Below, piece after piece: positions 1 through 10,858 of a stretch of 64,000 bases of DNA. Position 1 is the first letter of the stretch. Each line of letters starts with the position of its first letter. Source of the stretch: Vigna angularis (taxonomy: Eukaryota; Streptophyta; Magnoliopsida; Fabales; Fabaceae); the NCBI RefSeq assembly GCF_016808095.1, contig NC_068972.1:34503029-34567028 (forward strand), written 5' to 3'. The translations under genes and the position numbers were made by a program. The notes under the pieces are model-generated. The model ran no database searches. It worked only from the letters and a program-made list of their open reading frames with translations, and was not told the DNA's origin.

Positions 1-1257
1 GTTCAATAAAATACTTTGAAGTATAATTTATTTATCATTGGTACTTCATCTCCTATGATCCATTTTATTCTCATCCAAAAGAATATTAATAATATAGATA
101 ACAAATTTCAAATAACCTAATCAATTTATAATAAAGCATACCAAATAAAAACATATTTATTCAAAATGTATCCAAATCATATTGTTTAATTGTGTTTATT
201 ACTAACGTCAAGTATGAGAAATTGTTTCTATTTTATTCAAATTGTAAAATAATTAGTCATGTTTTATTTAGTTGTAGATAGTTACAACAAAATACCGATG
301 TCATTTTTAGTGGAGATAAAACAATTAGCATAAAAATACAATATTATTGTCCTAAGGTGGTTGGTGCATAATATAGAAGTAAAGGCTCTTTAACTCAAGT
401 GGTAGAGCCTCTAGTAGAACTGCGATGGAGCCTGTGATGAAACATGTGGTGGAGCTAGTGGTGGAGTTTATGATTCAATCTTTTATGGCACAACCTTTTT
501 GTGGTATAGATTGTTGCTCAATCATATTTTAAGCTAGTATTGATTAATCAGAATAATAATTGTACTGTGAATGAATTTTCTCTTATTAAAAATCTTGATG
601 GTAGTATGTCAATGAAATTTGATTCTTTGGCAGGTATGTCTTTTTTAAAGGATGTCACTCTCATTGTTAATAGTTTTTAAGGTTTACAACAATTAGATTC
701 AATTCATAGTAGTTCAACGACAATTCATAATCATTTCATGTCTAAAAAGACTCATTTTGTGAATATTATAATATTGAAGAGAATGATGACGTGGTTCAAA
801 CTATAAGGAAACTTGATAGGAGTAGACCAAAGAAAGTTAATATTAAACCCTCCAAAGCAGAAATTTCTAAAAATTAAAGACCTTTTTTGAAATGTGAGAA
901 GATTGACTAATATTAAATTTTTTATATTATATTTAAAAATAATATTTTATAATTAATAAAAAAGACATATGGATAATTGGATTTGAACCTCTATGCTACT
1001 TTTTTACGAGTTTTAGAAGTTGAGGAATATTTGTTATAAATTGATCCTACAACATTTGCATGTTTTTATTTGAAATTCTAATTAGGTCCATTATTATTCA
1101 GAGTTAATAATACTAATATTCATTCTCCCACACTTCCATTTTTTTTGCACCCTTATTAAAAAAATTTATCACTTTACCCTTAAACTAAAAAAATCCTAAA
1201 ATGCATATTTGCTAGATTTGTGACTCAATTTCCAGATGCATAACCCGCTGGATTGTC
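1..1257. other. AT-rich intergenic sequence, no gene seen
   Basis: No open reading frame with recognisable motifs was found here. The stretch lies immediately upstream of the decayed CACTA transposase gene and may hold further degraded 5' parts of it, but I could not align any part with confidence. Confidence 0.4.
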
Positions 1258-2480
1258 ATGGAGAGGTTGGTAATCGAGATTGATCCTCGACCGGGTACAC
1301 ATAAAGGCCCATATGCAGAAAAGTTTCATAATTATTTGGAAATGTTGGACAAAACGCATATCCCTATTGTGATTGCATCTTGGGATGACATTTCAGAGAT
1401 AAAGAAAGAACCTCCTATAATAGGATATTTTGGTATGTTTACTTTTCACAAATATAGTATTGAATATGTTTTCTTAATTTATTAACATATTTTCTATTTT
1501 CAACCGCAAAATTTTGACATTTCAAACACTAAGCAAATTAGAAAAAAGGTGTTATCTCTCATAGTCAATAGATGGAGGGACTTCAAAACAAGGATCACAC
1601 ATTTTCTTTGTGTTTGAAGACAGGCAACAAGACACTCCTTGTAAATAAGTACAAAATAACTAAGGAGGAGTGAATGTAGTTTCGTGCATCTAGAGAGTTT
1701 AGGGATTGACAAATTTGTTACTTAATTTTGTTTATAGTCACACCACTCATACATTTGTGATTTACAATTATTAATTTATGTTATGTGTGATAGGAAAAAA
1801 AGGATAGTAGCCTAGCAAAGATAAAAACTTAATGATGCACCACACATACTTTTGTAAGGTGGCTATGCATTATTGGAAAAATGATTAGGAAAGTTTCGTG
1901 TAGAGGTTTTAGGACTTGAGTTAACCTAGTATTCTCACCTACTGGGTATAAGATGTGGAAGGTTGTTCAGACTAAGTCCAATGTGCACATGACATCATAA
2001 TGAGCTCAATTGATGTATGAAAAAAATAGTATGTACAAACCCTAAACCCAAAACGATAGTTCATATGAAGTACTTTATGATTAAACTTGATTATGTGATG
2101 CATGATATGTTAGTTGAGAAAGAGGCATTTGTTGGCCATGGTCAGGATGATATACTCACAATGACCATTGGAAAGTCAGAGCATCAGATCTTGTGTGTGG
2201 CGTTGGAGGTACAATTGGTCTTTGATATTACTTTAGTCCTCCAAAAAGAAGTAACGAATCCTTGAGTTAGGAGGCCTTGAGGAAGATGGAACTCCAAATA
2301 GAGGAAAAAAATCAACCAACGCATGGTAATTATGGAGTAACAACTTCAACAACAACAACAAATACCAAGAACACTTGAAGAAAAGCTTCAAGCCATGAAA
2401 CAACAAAATATGGAGTTATCATTAAAGCTTCAACAGGACGTTGTGTATGTAATAGATTTGGGCAATGGAACATGTCTTAT
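1258..2480 (+). pseudogene. Decayed CACTA (En/Spm) TnpA-like gene, plant transposase (Ptta/En/Spm) family
   Basis: The conceptual translation, which jumps between frames, follows the plant transposase family carried by CACTA elements. In order one sees an opening block with IEIDP, KGPYAEKF and IVIASWDDI (from 1258), then VNRWRDFKTRI (about 1567-1599), then FSPTGYKMWK (about 1931-1960), then GQDDILTMTIGKSEH (about 2143-2187) and a glutamine/threonine-rich tail near 2340. In-frame stops and frame changes separate the blocks, so no intact protein is made. In active CACTA elements this family supplies the second, TIR-binding protein beside the TnpD/TNP2 transposase; no TNP2-like gene is visible here. 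The family call is from recalled motif order; the inactivity is seen directly. Confidence 0.75.
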
Positions 2481-2709
2481 TTGGTCAGAATAAGTTGGCT
2501 AAAGAAAAACTTGTTTTTCTAGAATTCTTCATTGGATACATGTTAAAATTGGTGAAGCAGAAGTTCAAAAGCCTTTGCCGCTAATGAAGTGAGATTATGA
2601 TTGCTCCTAGTAATGACATTTTATGAAATTTGTATTGATTTGAATATGATATGTGTGCTTATTTTCCTTTGTATAGATCATTACTGAGGTCTTTCTATCA
2701 AATGAAGAG

Positions 2710-3156
2710 ATGCGTACAGACATTGTTAAAGAAGCCTTTGACGGTCATCATAATGGTAGAGTGAAGAACAACTTTCAAAGCCAATGTTTGTCTGATATTG
2801 TTGTAGAAAAAAAAGCTTTGGTTGGTATCATTATTGAGAAAGAGGATTCCATTGCGAAGCTTGAGAAAGTGGTGGAGAAGCTAGGAATGTTTCTTGCACA
2901 AAAGAGGCAACAAAAGGTTGACGATATGTGTACTATATTTCAAAAGTCAAATTTAGAGAAGTTAAACTATGACATAGTAGGTCATGATGTTGATAAAAGT
3001 TACGATGAAAAAGCTCGTGATGTTTTAGTTGACGAAGACATTGACAAACAAAAAATTGACTTGTACATGAGAAATAATAATTCTAGAAATTTCCAATTAA
3101 TTACCAAAACAATTAAAGAAATCCACCTACAATTAAAGGTAATTAGAAGGAAATGA
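2710..3156 (+). pseudogene. Hypothetical lysine/glutamate-rich ORF, probably part of the decayed CACTA gene
   Basis: A 148-residue open frame, rich in Lys, Glu and Asp, with heptad-like stretches (for example KEDSIAKLEKVVEKLGMFL) that suggest a coiled coil. I do not recognise a family. It begins about 230 bases after the last recognisable CACTA block on the same strand, and it may be a 3' exon or tail region of that element. It could also be a chance frame in purine-rich DNA. Confidence 0.3.
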
Positions 3157-3457
3157 AAACATATACAAGTCAACGTCATTCAAAAGATGGAAATAAATTT
3201 TCCTTGGCCCAAAATTAGTTATTGTTCCCAATTTGTTCAACTGCAACATATACACTCATTCACTAAACCTATTCACACACAATTGTCTACAACATCCCAC
3301 AACTCCTCATAACTGCATTTCGATGAATATTTTCTTCGTGCAAGACCCACTCACAGACCATCTGTTGTTGAAGAACTCGTAATTCTTCCTGCAATAATAT
3401 TATTGTGGTCTCATAACTCCATATATTTAATGACCAACACACAACAATAAAACTTAC

Positions 3458-4763
3458 TGATAACGGTTGAAAAACCGTTATTTTTATACTTAATTTTGAT
3501 GTTAAAAACATCATTTCTGACTTAGAAACTTGCTTTAACTCATGTTTTTGCTTTAATTTTGTAAATAAGAGAGTTGAAGGTGAATTTAATGGTTTTGTGC
3601 TAGATTCCCTTGATTTTGTTGGCAATTGGAATGATTTGAAAGAAGAGTTAAAGTACCGAATGGTTGGAATGCAGAAAAGTCAACGAGAATGCAGAAAAGT
3701 CAACCAAAGTGTAGAAAAATCAACCAGAATGCAGAAAAGTCAACCAGTCATCCAGAGTGCAGAAAAAGTTGCGCTGAGCGCCAGTTTTGAGTGTCGTAGC
3801 TACCGTTGAGCGTCATTTTTGCGCTAAGCGCCGACGACGTGGGCTTGGTCCTGTTTTCTGTTATTTTTATGGGCTTGGACCTGTATTCTGTTATTTTTAT
3901 GTTCTATTTAAGGACTTGCACGTCTTAGGAATTGTATCTTTTGATGGCTTGAGCATAGAAACACATTTTTCACCCCTTGGGGGTAGATTTGGAGATGGTG
4001 ATGGCTCTCCTCTTCTCTTTCTAGGGTTTTTCTATCTCTTTCATTCTTTCATTTCATTGTTCATCTAGTTCTTCCATGACGATGGAGAACTAAACCTATT
4101 TGTTGTTGGGAAAGATGTAACCTCTTAAACTCTCACGTATTGAATTGATTCTTGATTATATATGCTCTACTTCATTAATTGTTAGGGTTTTTCCTCTACG
4201 CTCTTTGCATGTTTTGTTTGACTCATTCAATTGCATGATCTTTGATTTTGTCGATATGGACACATACGGAGAAATCTAGAACTGGGGAAATTCTCCCAGA
4301 AGTAATATTACCTAGACATAGGAATAGGAGGATCGGTTGCCTTTAAGCTTCTGTGCGAATGTAATGCATAATTAATTGCTAGGGCGACAAGACATTCTGA
4401 ACTAGTAATTAGGAGTAGGCTTTCTTCACTGAGACATCAGGTTTAAGGTAAAGTAGAAAGTGGCATTAACATTAATGAAGAAGATGAATTCATATATGCA
4501 TGAGAGTAAATTAGGTGAAATCTAAACCCAACAACAATATCATCAACTTCATTCATTCATTCTTGTGTTTAGCCTCAATTGATCAAATTGAATTCATGTT
4601 TATTTTATTGCATTTGCATTCAAAAAACCCAAAATTTGTTCTTTAGAGTCTTAATTAGTTGAGTAATCACATAATTGTTTAGTGTCGTGAGTGTCTTGGG
4701 AAACGATACTTGGCCATTTATTATTACTTGATACGATTCGGTACACTTGCCGAGGTCTTAACA
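3458..4763 (+). repeat. Athila-type LTR (copy 1), diverged
   Basis: The sequence opens with TGATAACGGTTGAAA and ends in AACA. It is clearly related over its whole length to the LTR at 7166-8510, with shared blocks such as TAGGGTTTTTCTATCTC and CTATTTGTTGTTGGG. It is followed directly by a degenerate primer-binding site (4770-4787). A primer site next to the LTR means this is a truncated element, not a solo LTR formed by LTR-LTR recombination. The divergence from copy 2 suggests a different or older insertion. Confidence 0.65.
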
Positions 4764-4769
4764 AGTTTT

Positions 4770-4787
4770 TGACTCCGTTTTCGCGGA
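4770..4787 (+). other. Degenerate tRNA-Asp-type primer-binding site
   Basis: The 18 bases after LTR copy 1 line up with the better-preserved site at 8517-8534, with several substitutions. The spacing from the LTR end matches the other copy. No gag follows, so the internal region has been lost. Confidence 0.5.
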
Positions 4788-5671
4788 TTAAAAATTTGTT
4801 TATCACCTACACAATAAACAAATATTATAAACATCACACATATCACACAATCCAATACATTGGTTATTCCAAGGGTGACTAACGTATTTGGTTGGATTGA
4901 CAAATGTTCCCGAATGACCTTCAATTTCCGCTCCACAGAATTTGTCTCTTTGTCAATCGTATTGAATAAATCATGCAAAGTACCAACTTTACAAATTTAT
5001 ATTGAACAGATTAAATATTAGTGTAAACCTTTTACCCTAAAATAATATTTGGCTTAAAAAACCCGAAGTACCCTAATAGTTGTCTTACCATAGCCTTGTA
5101 AATAGAATTTTGTGACTGTCTTTTATGGCCAAAAGAATCCAATATGAAAAATTCCCTTGATTGACAATTCACCGAATAGCATCACTAGTGGTCCCCAGCA
5201 ATAGTGGGCAGAAACAGTGGGCAGAAACAACTAAACAAGCATAACGACAAACATCAACACATTGTTCAGTCAATGTTATGATAAATGTGTTGTACATTTA
5301 CTTACAAATTCAAATCTTAACAAATGCTCCAATGAAAAAATTTCAAGCCGGAAGAAATTGTCGTAACCTGTCGCGTCCAAAGGTTGTCGCTTTGTTTTTG
5401 GTATCTTCTTTCTTTCAATAACCATTGCCTAGACAAATTGCATTGAAATAAATACTTCAAAAATATGTACTTTATAACAATCAAATAAAAATTAATAATT
5501 TACGTACCGCAAAGAATGGATTGAAACAACATCGACTAATAATTTTTATTTTGTGTATTTAATTATATCATCACGCTTGTGGCAAACAACATAACCTACA
5601 CATTGAAAATTTATATGCATTGCAAGTCTTCTTCGGTCAAAATGTTGTTTGACACCTCCACAAGCACTCTA
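4788..5671. other. AT-rich sequence, no gene seen
   Basis: Short spurious frames only. This is the sequence into which the 893-bp MULE inserted; it resumes after 6582 and continues to the Athila LTR at 7166. Confidence 0.4.
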
Positions 5672-5680
5672 TAAAGAAAA
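5672..5680. repeat. 9-bp target-site duplication, left copy
   Basis: TAAAGAAAA here is identical to 6574-6582 on the far side of the 893-bp element. A 9-bp duplication is the Mutator-superfamily signature. Confidence 0.85.
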
Positions 5681-6573
5681 GGTTTAATGTCTCTTTAGGT
5701 CCCTATTTTCGCCTAAAATCTCAAATAGGTCTCCTTCTTTTTTGACGTCTCAATTGGGTTCTTATTTTTGTAAAATTGAATCAAATAAAGGCTTTCCGTC
5801 AAATTGGACAAACAGCCGTTTAAGTTTGGGTTATGTGGCATGGTCGGTGTATTCAATAATCACACGTGGCATTAAAAATGAGTTTTTGCATGCTGACGTG
5901 GCATGCTGACACCCTGGTGGTCGGCCTGGTGGTTGGCCACTCGGTCTAGTGGTCGATCTGATGATCGGTCACTCCATTTGGTGGTCGGCCTGATGGTCTG
6001 CCACTCAGCCTGGTGGTTGGCCACTCGGTCTGGTGGTCGGCCACTCAGCCTAGTGGTATTGGCATTAATCGAACAGAAATCGAACGGTCTTTAACACAAG
6101 CCGAACGGTCATCAATGTCTTGTTAAGGAACAAACCGAACGGTCTTTAACACAATCTGAACGGTGATTAATGCCATAATGTCTTGTTAACGAACAAACCA
6201 AACGGTCTTTTAACACAAGTCGAACGGTCATCAATGTCATCAATGTCTTGCTAAGGAACAAACTGAACAGTCTTTTAAAACAAGTCAAACGATCATTAAT
6301 GTATTGTTAAGGAAGAAACCATCAGGCCGACCACCAGACCGAGTGGCCGACCACCAGGGTGTTAGCATGTCACGTCAACATGCCAAATTCCCTTACACAT
6401 GTATACTGTCAGCATGTCACGTAACACCCTCCTTAACGGCGTTTGATTAATTTGACGGAAAACCTTTATTTGATTCAATTTTACAAAAATAAAGACACAA
6501 TTGAAACGCCGAAAAAGAAGGGAACCTATTTGAGATTCTGGGCAAAAATAGGGACCTAAAGTGACATTAAACC
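5681..6573. mobile_element. Non-autonomous Mutator-like element (893 bp) with long TIRs
   Basis: The left end reads GGTTTAATGTCTCTTTAGG and the right end is its near reverse complement. The inverted similarity extends at least 150 bp inward on both sides, including stretches that mirror TTTGACGG and CAAATAGG. Perfect 9-bp target duplications (TAAAGAAAA) flank it. There is no transposase gene. The core holds GC-rich tandem repeats (about 5911-6058), an inverted partial copy of them near 6318-6362, and roughly four repeats of about 60 bp built around CGAACGGTCTTTAACACAA (about 6070-6312). The terminal bases match those of the large MULE at 32546-37488. Confidence 0.85.
6070..6312. repeat. Tandem repeat of about 60 bp, roughly four units
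   Basis: Units contain GAACGGTCTTTAACACAA, ATCAATGTCTTGTTAAGGAAC and similar strings with small changes. They lie in the middle of the 893-bp MULE and have no coding capacity. Confidence 0.7.
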
Positions 6574-6582
6574 TAAAGAAAA
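6574..6582. repeat. 9-bp target-site duplication, right copy
   Basis: TAAAGAAAA, identical to 5672-5680. Confidence 0.85.
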
Positions 6583-7165
6583 CAAAATGATGAAAATGTT
6601 AAGTTGAAATCCAACCTTATCTTATCTGTCAAATTGTAAGAAGGCCAAACAACCACATAACCTCTGCCTAATCAATCCCAAACAAACCATACACATTAAA
6701 CATTTATAAGGCACCATGATAACGCTTTTAAACAACAATTAATTTTAAGCCACATAAACTACTTGACTGTTAATACTAATGCAAAAGGGCCACGGTACCT
6801 GGCCATATAATCCAGACTTTTCTCTCAGATCTGTATTATAGATTGTCACACTCATTCGCTAAACAGTTTGAAATATGCATCTACAACTAAGGCTCAGATC
6901 TGTATTATAGATTTCCCATTAGGCATAACTCTCATTTAAACTTCAATATACCTCACTTTTTCTTACTTATTAACACCAAATAGAATGCCCAAACACATGT
7001 TTAAATCATATAAATGCACCACATGGCATAGAGCATGCCAACAACTATAGATAGTGGAAGGAATCAAGTTATGCAACATATGGCAGTGGCCAGTTGAAAA
7101 GAGCTAAAAAGTTACATCAAAATTAATTAAAGAACACAACTGCACCAAAACATGTTAGGTATAGC
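6583..7165. other. AT-rich sequence, no gene seen
   Basis: Non-coding sequence between the MULE and the second Athila LTR. A short phrase resembling CACTCATTCGCTAAAC also occurs near 3252, hinting at shared ancestry of the flanks of the two LTRs. There is no clear polypurine tract before 7166. Confidence 0.35.
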
Positions 7166-8510
7166 TGATAACGGTTGAAAGTATCATTATCTGTGATGTA
7201 ATTTTGATACTAAATGCACCATTTTCTACTTAGAAACTTGTTTGAAATCATGTTTTTCTGTTAAGTTGTGTGAATAAGAGAATTGAGGTTGAACTTAAGG
7301 ATTTTATGACTAAATTTCCTTGTTTTAACAGGAAATGAGATAATATGGGAAGCAGAGTTGAAGTGCCAAGGAGATGGAACTCAGAAAGACCTGGAAAAGC
7401 ATCAGAAAGGAGGAACGCACAACGCCTAAGCGCCCTTTTGGGGGCCCTCAGCCCCAAAGCCTACCACACACCGCCTAGGCGCCCTTTTTGGGGCGTTCAG
7501 CGCCACTTTTTGTGAAGAACCACGCCTGCTTGCCCTCCGAGTGAAGCTGAGCACCAGTTTTAGTATCCCAGCACGCCCGGGCGCCCTAAGTGAGGCGCTG
7601 AGCGCCAGCGAGATGGGCCTGGGCTTTGTTTCTGTTTTGGTTTCGCTCTATTTAAAGGACCCAGATGCCCTAGGTTTATTATCTTTGGCAGAGGAGGCAC
7701 AACAACACACTCTTCCACTCTTTGAAGGCGGATTTGGATGCGGGAGCTTCCATCTTTAACTTTTAGGGTTTTTCTATCTCATTCTTCTCCATTGTACATC
7801 TAGTTTCTCCATGACAATGGGGAACTAACTTCTATTTGTTGTTGGGGGATTATGTAACCTTATGAACTCTCATGTATTTGAATTTATTCTTAATAATTTA
7901 TGCTTCTTTAATTAACTATTGGGGTAATTCTTCTGTGATCAATGTTCGCTTTGTTTAACTCATTCATAGCGTGATGTATGAATTGCATGAGTATCGGGGG
8001 TTCCTTACAATTCAGGTTCTTGTAGATTTATTCCCAAGAGCAGTATTTCTCAGGGATGAGGGTATGAGTCTTGGTCATCTTAAGCTCCTGATCTTCAGAA
8101 TTAATTATTAGGAATGCTAGAAATCGTATGAACTAGCAATTAAGGATAGACTTTCTTCACCAAGGGATCGGGTTTTAAGTAACTTAGTGAGTGACGTTGA
8201 CTTTAATGAAAGAAGAAGAATTCTTATATACATCACAGTAAACTTGGGGAAATCTAACCCCAACAACATATTCATCTCATAATACAAACATCATTCGTTC
8301 ATCGATGTTCTACTCTTCAAGTGATCAAAACTGCATTCATATTTAATTTTCTGTATTTGCATTCTAAACCAATGATTTCGTTACTTTTAAGTCTTAATTA
8401 ATCGATTTATCACACGACTGTCTAGTGCCGAGAGTCTCTTAGGACACGATACTTGGTCTTACCATTTTATATTACTTGTACGATTCGATACACTTGTCGA
8501 AGTCACAACA
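7166..8510 (+). repeat. Athila-type 5' LTR (copy 2)
   Basis: It begins TGATAACGGTTGAAAG and ends ACAACA, followed after six bases by a tRNA-Asp-type primer-binding site and then a gag gene at 8831. The LTR is about 1.35 kb. It contains a GC-rich stretch (7380-7620), a TATA-like TCTATTTAAAGG near 7649, and the phrase CTATTTGTTGTTGGGG shared with copy 1. No matching 3' LTR was found downstream. Confidence 0.7.
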
Positions 8511-8516
8511 AGTTTT

Positions 8517-8534
8517 TGGCGCTGTTGTCGGGGA
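8517..8534 (+). other. Primer-binding site, tRNA-Asp type
   Basis: TGGCGCTGTTGTCGGGGA is a near match to the reverse complement of the 3' end of plant tRNA-Asp, the usual primer of the Athila/Tat branch of Ty3-gypsy elements. It sits six bases after the LTR end. Confidence 0.75.
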
Positions 8535-8830
8535 CTCACAGTTTAAACAATTGTATTTGTGTGATTCTTGATTAACTTTGACTTTATTTTTATTTTATTT
8601 ATCTTTATCTTTATTTTTCATTTTAGTCTTGTGTTTTCTTTTGTGCTAACAGTGTTTTTTTAGGGTTTTGTGTCTAGTGTATGCAGGATACTATTAGGAC
8701 TAGAAGCAGAAAAAGTTCTGAACCTCTTCTTGAAGGACTGAAGAACAACAGAAGGATAAGAAGAAACATGATATCTAGAGAACCTTCTCCATAGACACTT
8801 TCACAGACTTCACAATCTAATCAGGAAAGC

Positions 8831-10117
8831 ATGGACAACAATGGTGGTAAACATACTTTGGCAGATTATGCAACAGTTGTTGGCCCTCATCATTTTAACA
8901 GCATTGCAAGTTCGAGGGTCAATGTCGCAAGTATGGAGATGAAGCCTACGTTGATTCATCTGGTGAAAAGCAACCAATTCAATGGAGTGTCACATGAAAG
9001 TCCATATGAGCATCTAATCACTTTCAATGAGATCTGCAATACTGTGAAGCTAAATGGAGTGCCAAATGATGCTATAAAGTTAAGCTTGTTTCCCTTCTCA
9101 TTAGGAGGGAATGCTAAATTGTGGTTGAACTCTTTTCCTGAAAATAGCTTTACTAAATGGGAAGATGTGGTTGCAAAGTTCTTGAACAAATACTTCCCAC
9201 ATTCAAAGATCAAAAAAGGTAAACAGGAAATTTCATCTTTCAGGCAAGGCATCAAGGAGACTTTAGGAAAAGCATGGGACAAATACAAGAGCTTGCTAAG
9301 AAAGACACCTACTCATGGTTTTAATGAAACGACAGTTGTCATTCTTGTCCTTGGAGGTCTTGGCTCACAAACAAAATTGATGTTAGATGCCTCAGTTGGA
9401 GGCAATATCAAGTGCAAGACTCCAGAGGAAGCCTATGAATTGATTGATAACATGGCTACCAATGACAATGAGATGCACAGTGAAAGACGAGCTCCACCTC
9501 AACATAAGGGAGTTCTACAGTTACAATCTCATGATGCTTTGCTTGCACAAAACAAGATTATTACTCAATAATTGGAAGCTTTGACAAAGAAACTTTCTCA
9601 GTTGTCGAAGGAGTTCCAGAATGTTTCATAGGTTCAGCAACAACTTTGTGAATTATGTGGTGGTGATCTTGGTCAATGTGCAATGCCCGAGAATATCAAT
9701 GAAGAAGTTAACTACATGAGTAATCAGTTTCGTCCCAATAATTATAATCAATGATGGAAACCTCATCCAAGCATGGTACAAGGTCAATTTGGACAAGCTA
9801 CTGGACAATTCAATAGACCACCACCACAACAACAACAACAGTGACAACAACAACCCTCTCTAGCTGACAGAACTACAAAACTTGAAGAAACCTTTCAACA
9901 GTTCATGCAGGTAGCTATCTCCAACCAGAAAAGCACTGAAGCTGTTATAAGGAATCTAGAGATGCAGGTTGGTCAACTGGCCAAGAAGTTAGAGGAGATG
10001 CCTAACAGGGATTTTGGGGCTAATACTGAAGTTAACCCTAAGGAAGAGTGCAAGGTTATTGTGAGCGTGAGTGATGAGAGGGAAAAAGAGGGAACTAGAG
10101 CGAAAAGAAAAAGTTGA
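8831..10117 (+). pseudogene. Broken Athila-lineage Ty3-gypsy gag gene
   Basis: The frame encodes a retrotransposon gag-domain protein (PF03732 type by recalled motifs). SPYEHLITFNEIC, LFPFSLGGNAKLWLNS, WEDVVAKFLNKYFP and a KAWDKYKSLLRKTPTHG block appear in the expected order within residues 50-170. The frame stops at 9569-9571. The same gag continues after further in-frame stops (near 9629, 9755 and 9842) through a glutamine-rich segment and a coiled-coil segment (9905-10100). No protease, reverse transcriptase or integrase follows. Instead the reading runs into Lys/Glu-rich sequence and a captured gene fragment. Inactive remnant. Confidence 0.75.
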
Positions 10118-10620
10118 ATTAAAAGAGAGAAGAAAAAAAGAGAAAAAGAGAGAAAAAAAAAGGAGAAGAATGTGGACGAAGGCGGCCGAGGTTATCGCGA
10201 CGAGGGCAGCGGACCTAGAGACGGATGTGGCGAGGCTACAGCACGATTTGATATCGAAGATGGCTGCGACGGAGGAGGCGAGGGCAGATGCTTCTGAATT
10301 GAGGAAGAATTTAAGGGAGAAGAGTCGTTGGTTAAGTCTCTGGAGAAGGTACTGACGTCTTTAAAAAAGGTGAAGGCAGAGGGTGAGGTTAGGATTAGGG
10401 ATTTGGAGAGGAAGATTGGAGTTCTGGAAACCAAGGAAATTGAGGAAAAGAACAAGAAGATTAGGTTCGAGGAGGAGGAGATGCGACAGTCGGTGCGGAT
10501 CGAAGAAGGAGACGCTGACATTGGTGACACCCTGATGGCTCCATATGTCACCCCCGACGAATCCTCTATCGTTCCTGATGAGTGTTGCAGAGATTGAAAA
10601 AGGAAGGGAAACTCCGATGG
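10100..10620 (+). pseudogene. Captured coiled-coil gene fragment (PMD1/2-like?)
   Basis: This block is distinctly more GC-rich than its surroundings. It encodes, with one frame change near 10330, a coiled-coil segment containing TRAADLETDVARLQHDL and KAEGEVRIRDLERKIGVLE. The pattern recalls plant peroxisomal and mitochondrial division factors (PMD1/PMD2), which are coiled-coil tail-anchored proteins; that match is from memory and unsearched. No start codon context, anchor or introns are seen, so it looks like an exon fragment carried by a transposable element. It lies between the gag remnant and a MULE-type end (10640-10858). Another long coiled-coil protein could be the donor. Confidence 0.5.
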
Positions 10621-10639
10621 CTTCCCCGCGACGACAACA

Positions 10640-10858
10640 AGCGTCAATCACACACACGTGACAAAAGTTAAGAAGAAAAACTATGAACACACGTGGCCAA
10701 ACGTTAGCCACATCAACTTGTTTTTAACGTTGTTAGTTTTGGAGAACCAAAAATTAAAGTTTCTTTAAAAGAGGACTAAAATATACCTTACTTTAAAAGA
10801 AGAACTAAAATCAAATTCGCTCGATAGTTTAAGAACTAAAAACATATTTAACCCTTAA
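10640..10858 (-). repeat. MULE-type terminal region (single end)
   Basis: Read on the minus strand it begins AAGGGTTAAATATGTTTTTAG and continues through repeated TTAGTTC and TTAGTCC phrases, a style common at the ends of legume Mutator-like elements. A matching opposite end was not found upstream of the captured fragment, so the element is truncated or its partner end has been displaced. Confidence 0.5.

Noticed and set aside
9653..9853. A minus-strand 66-codon frame
   Set aside because: It is opposite the glutamine-rich part of the gag remnant and reflects CAA/CAG runs.
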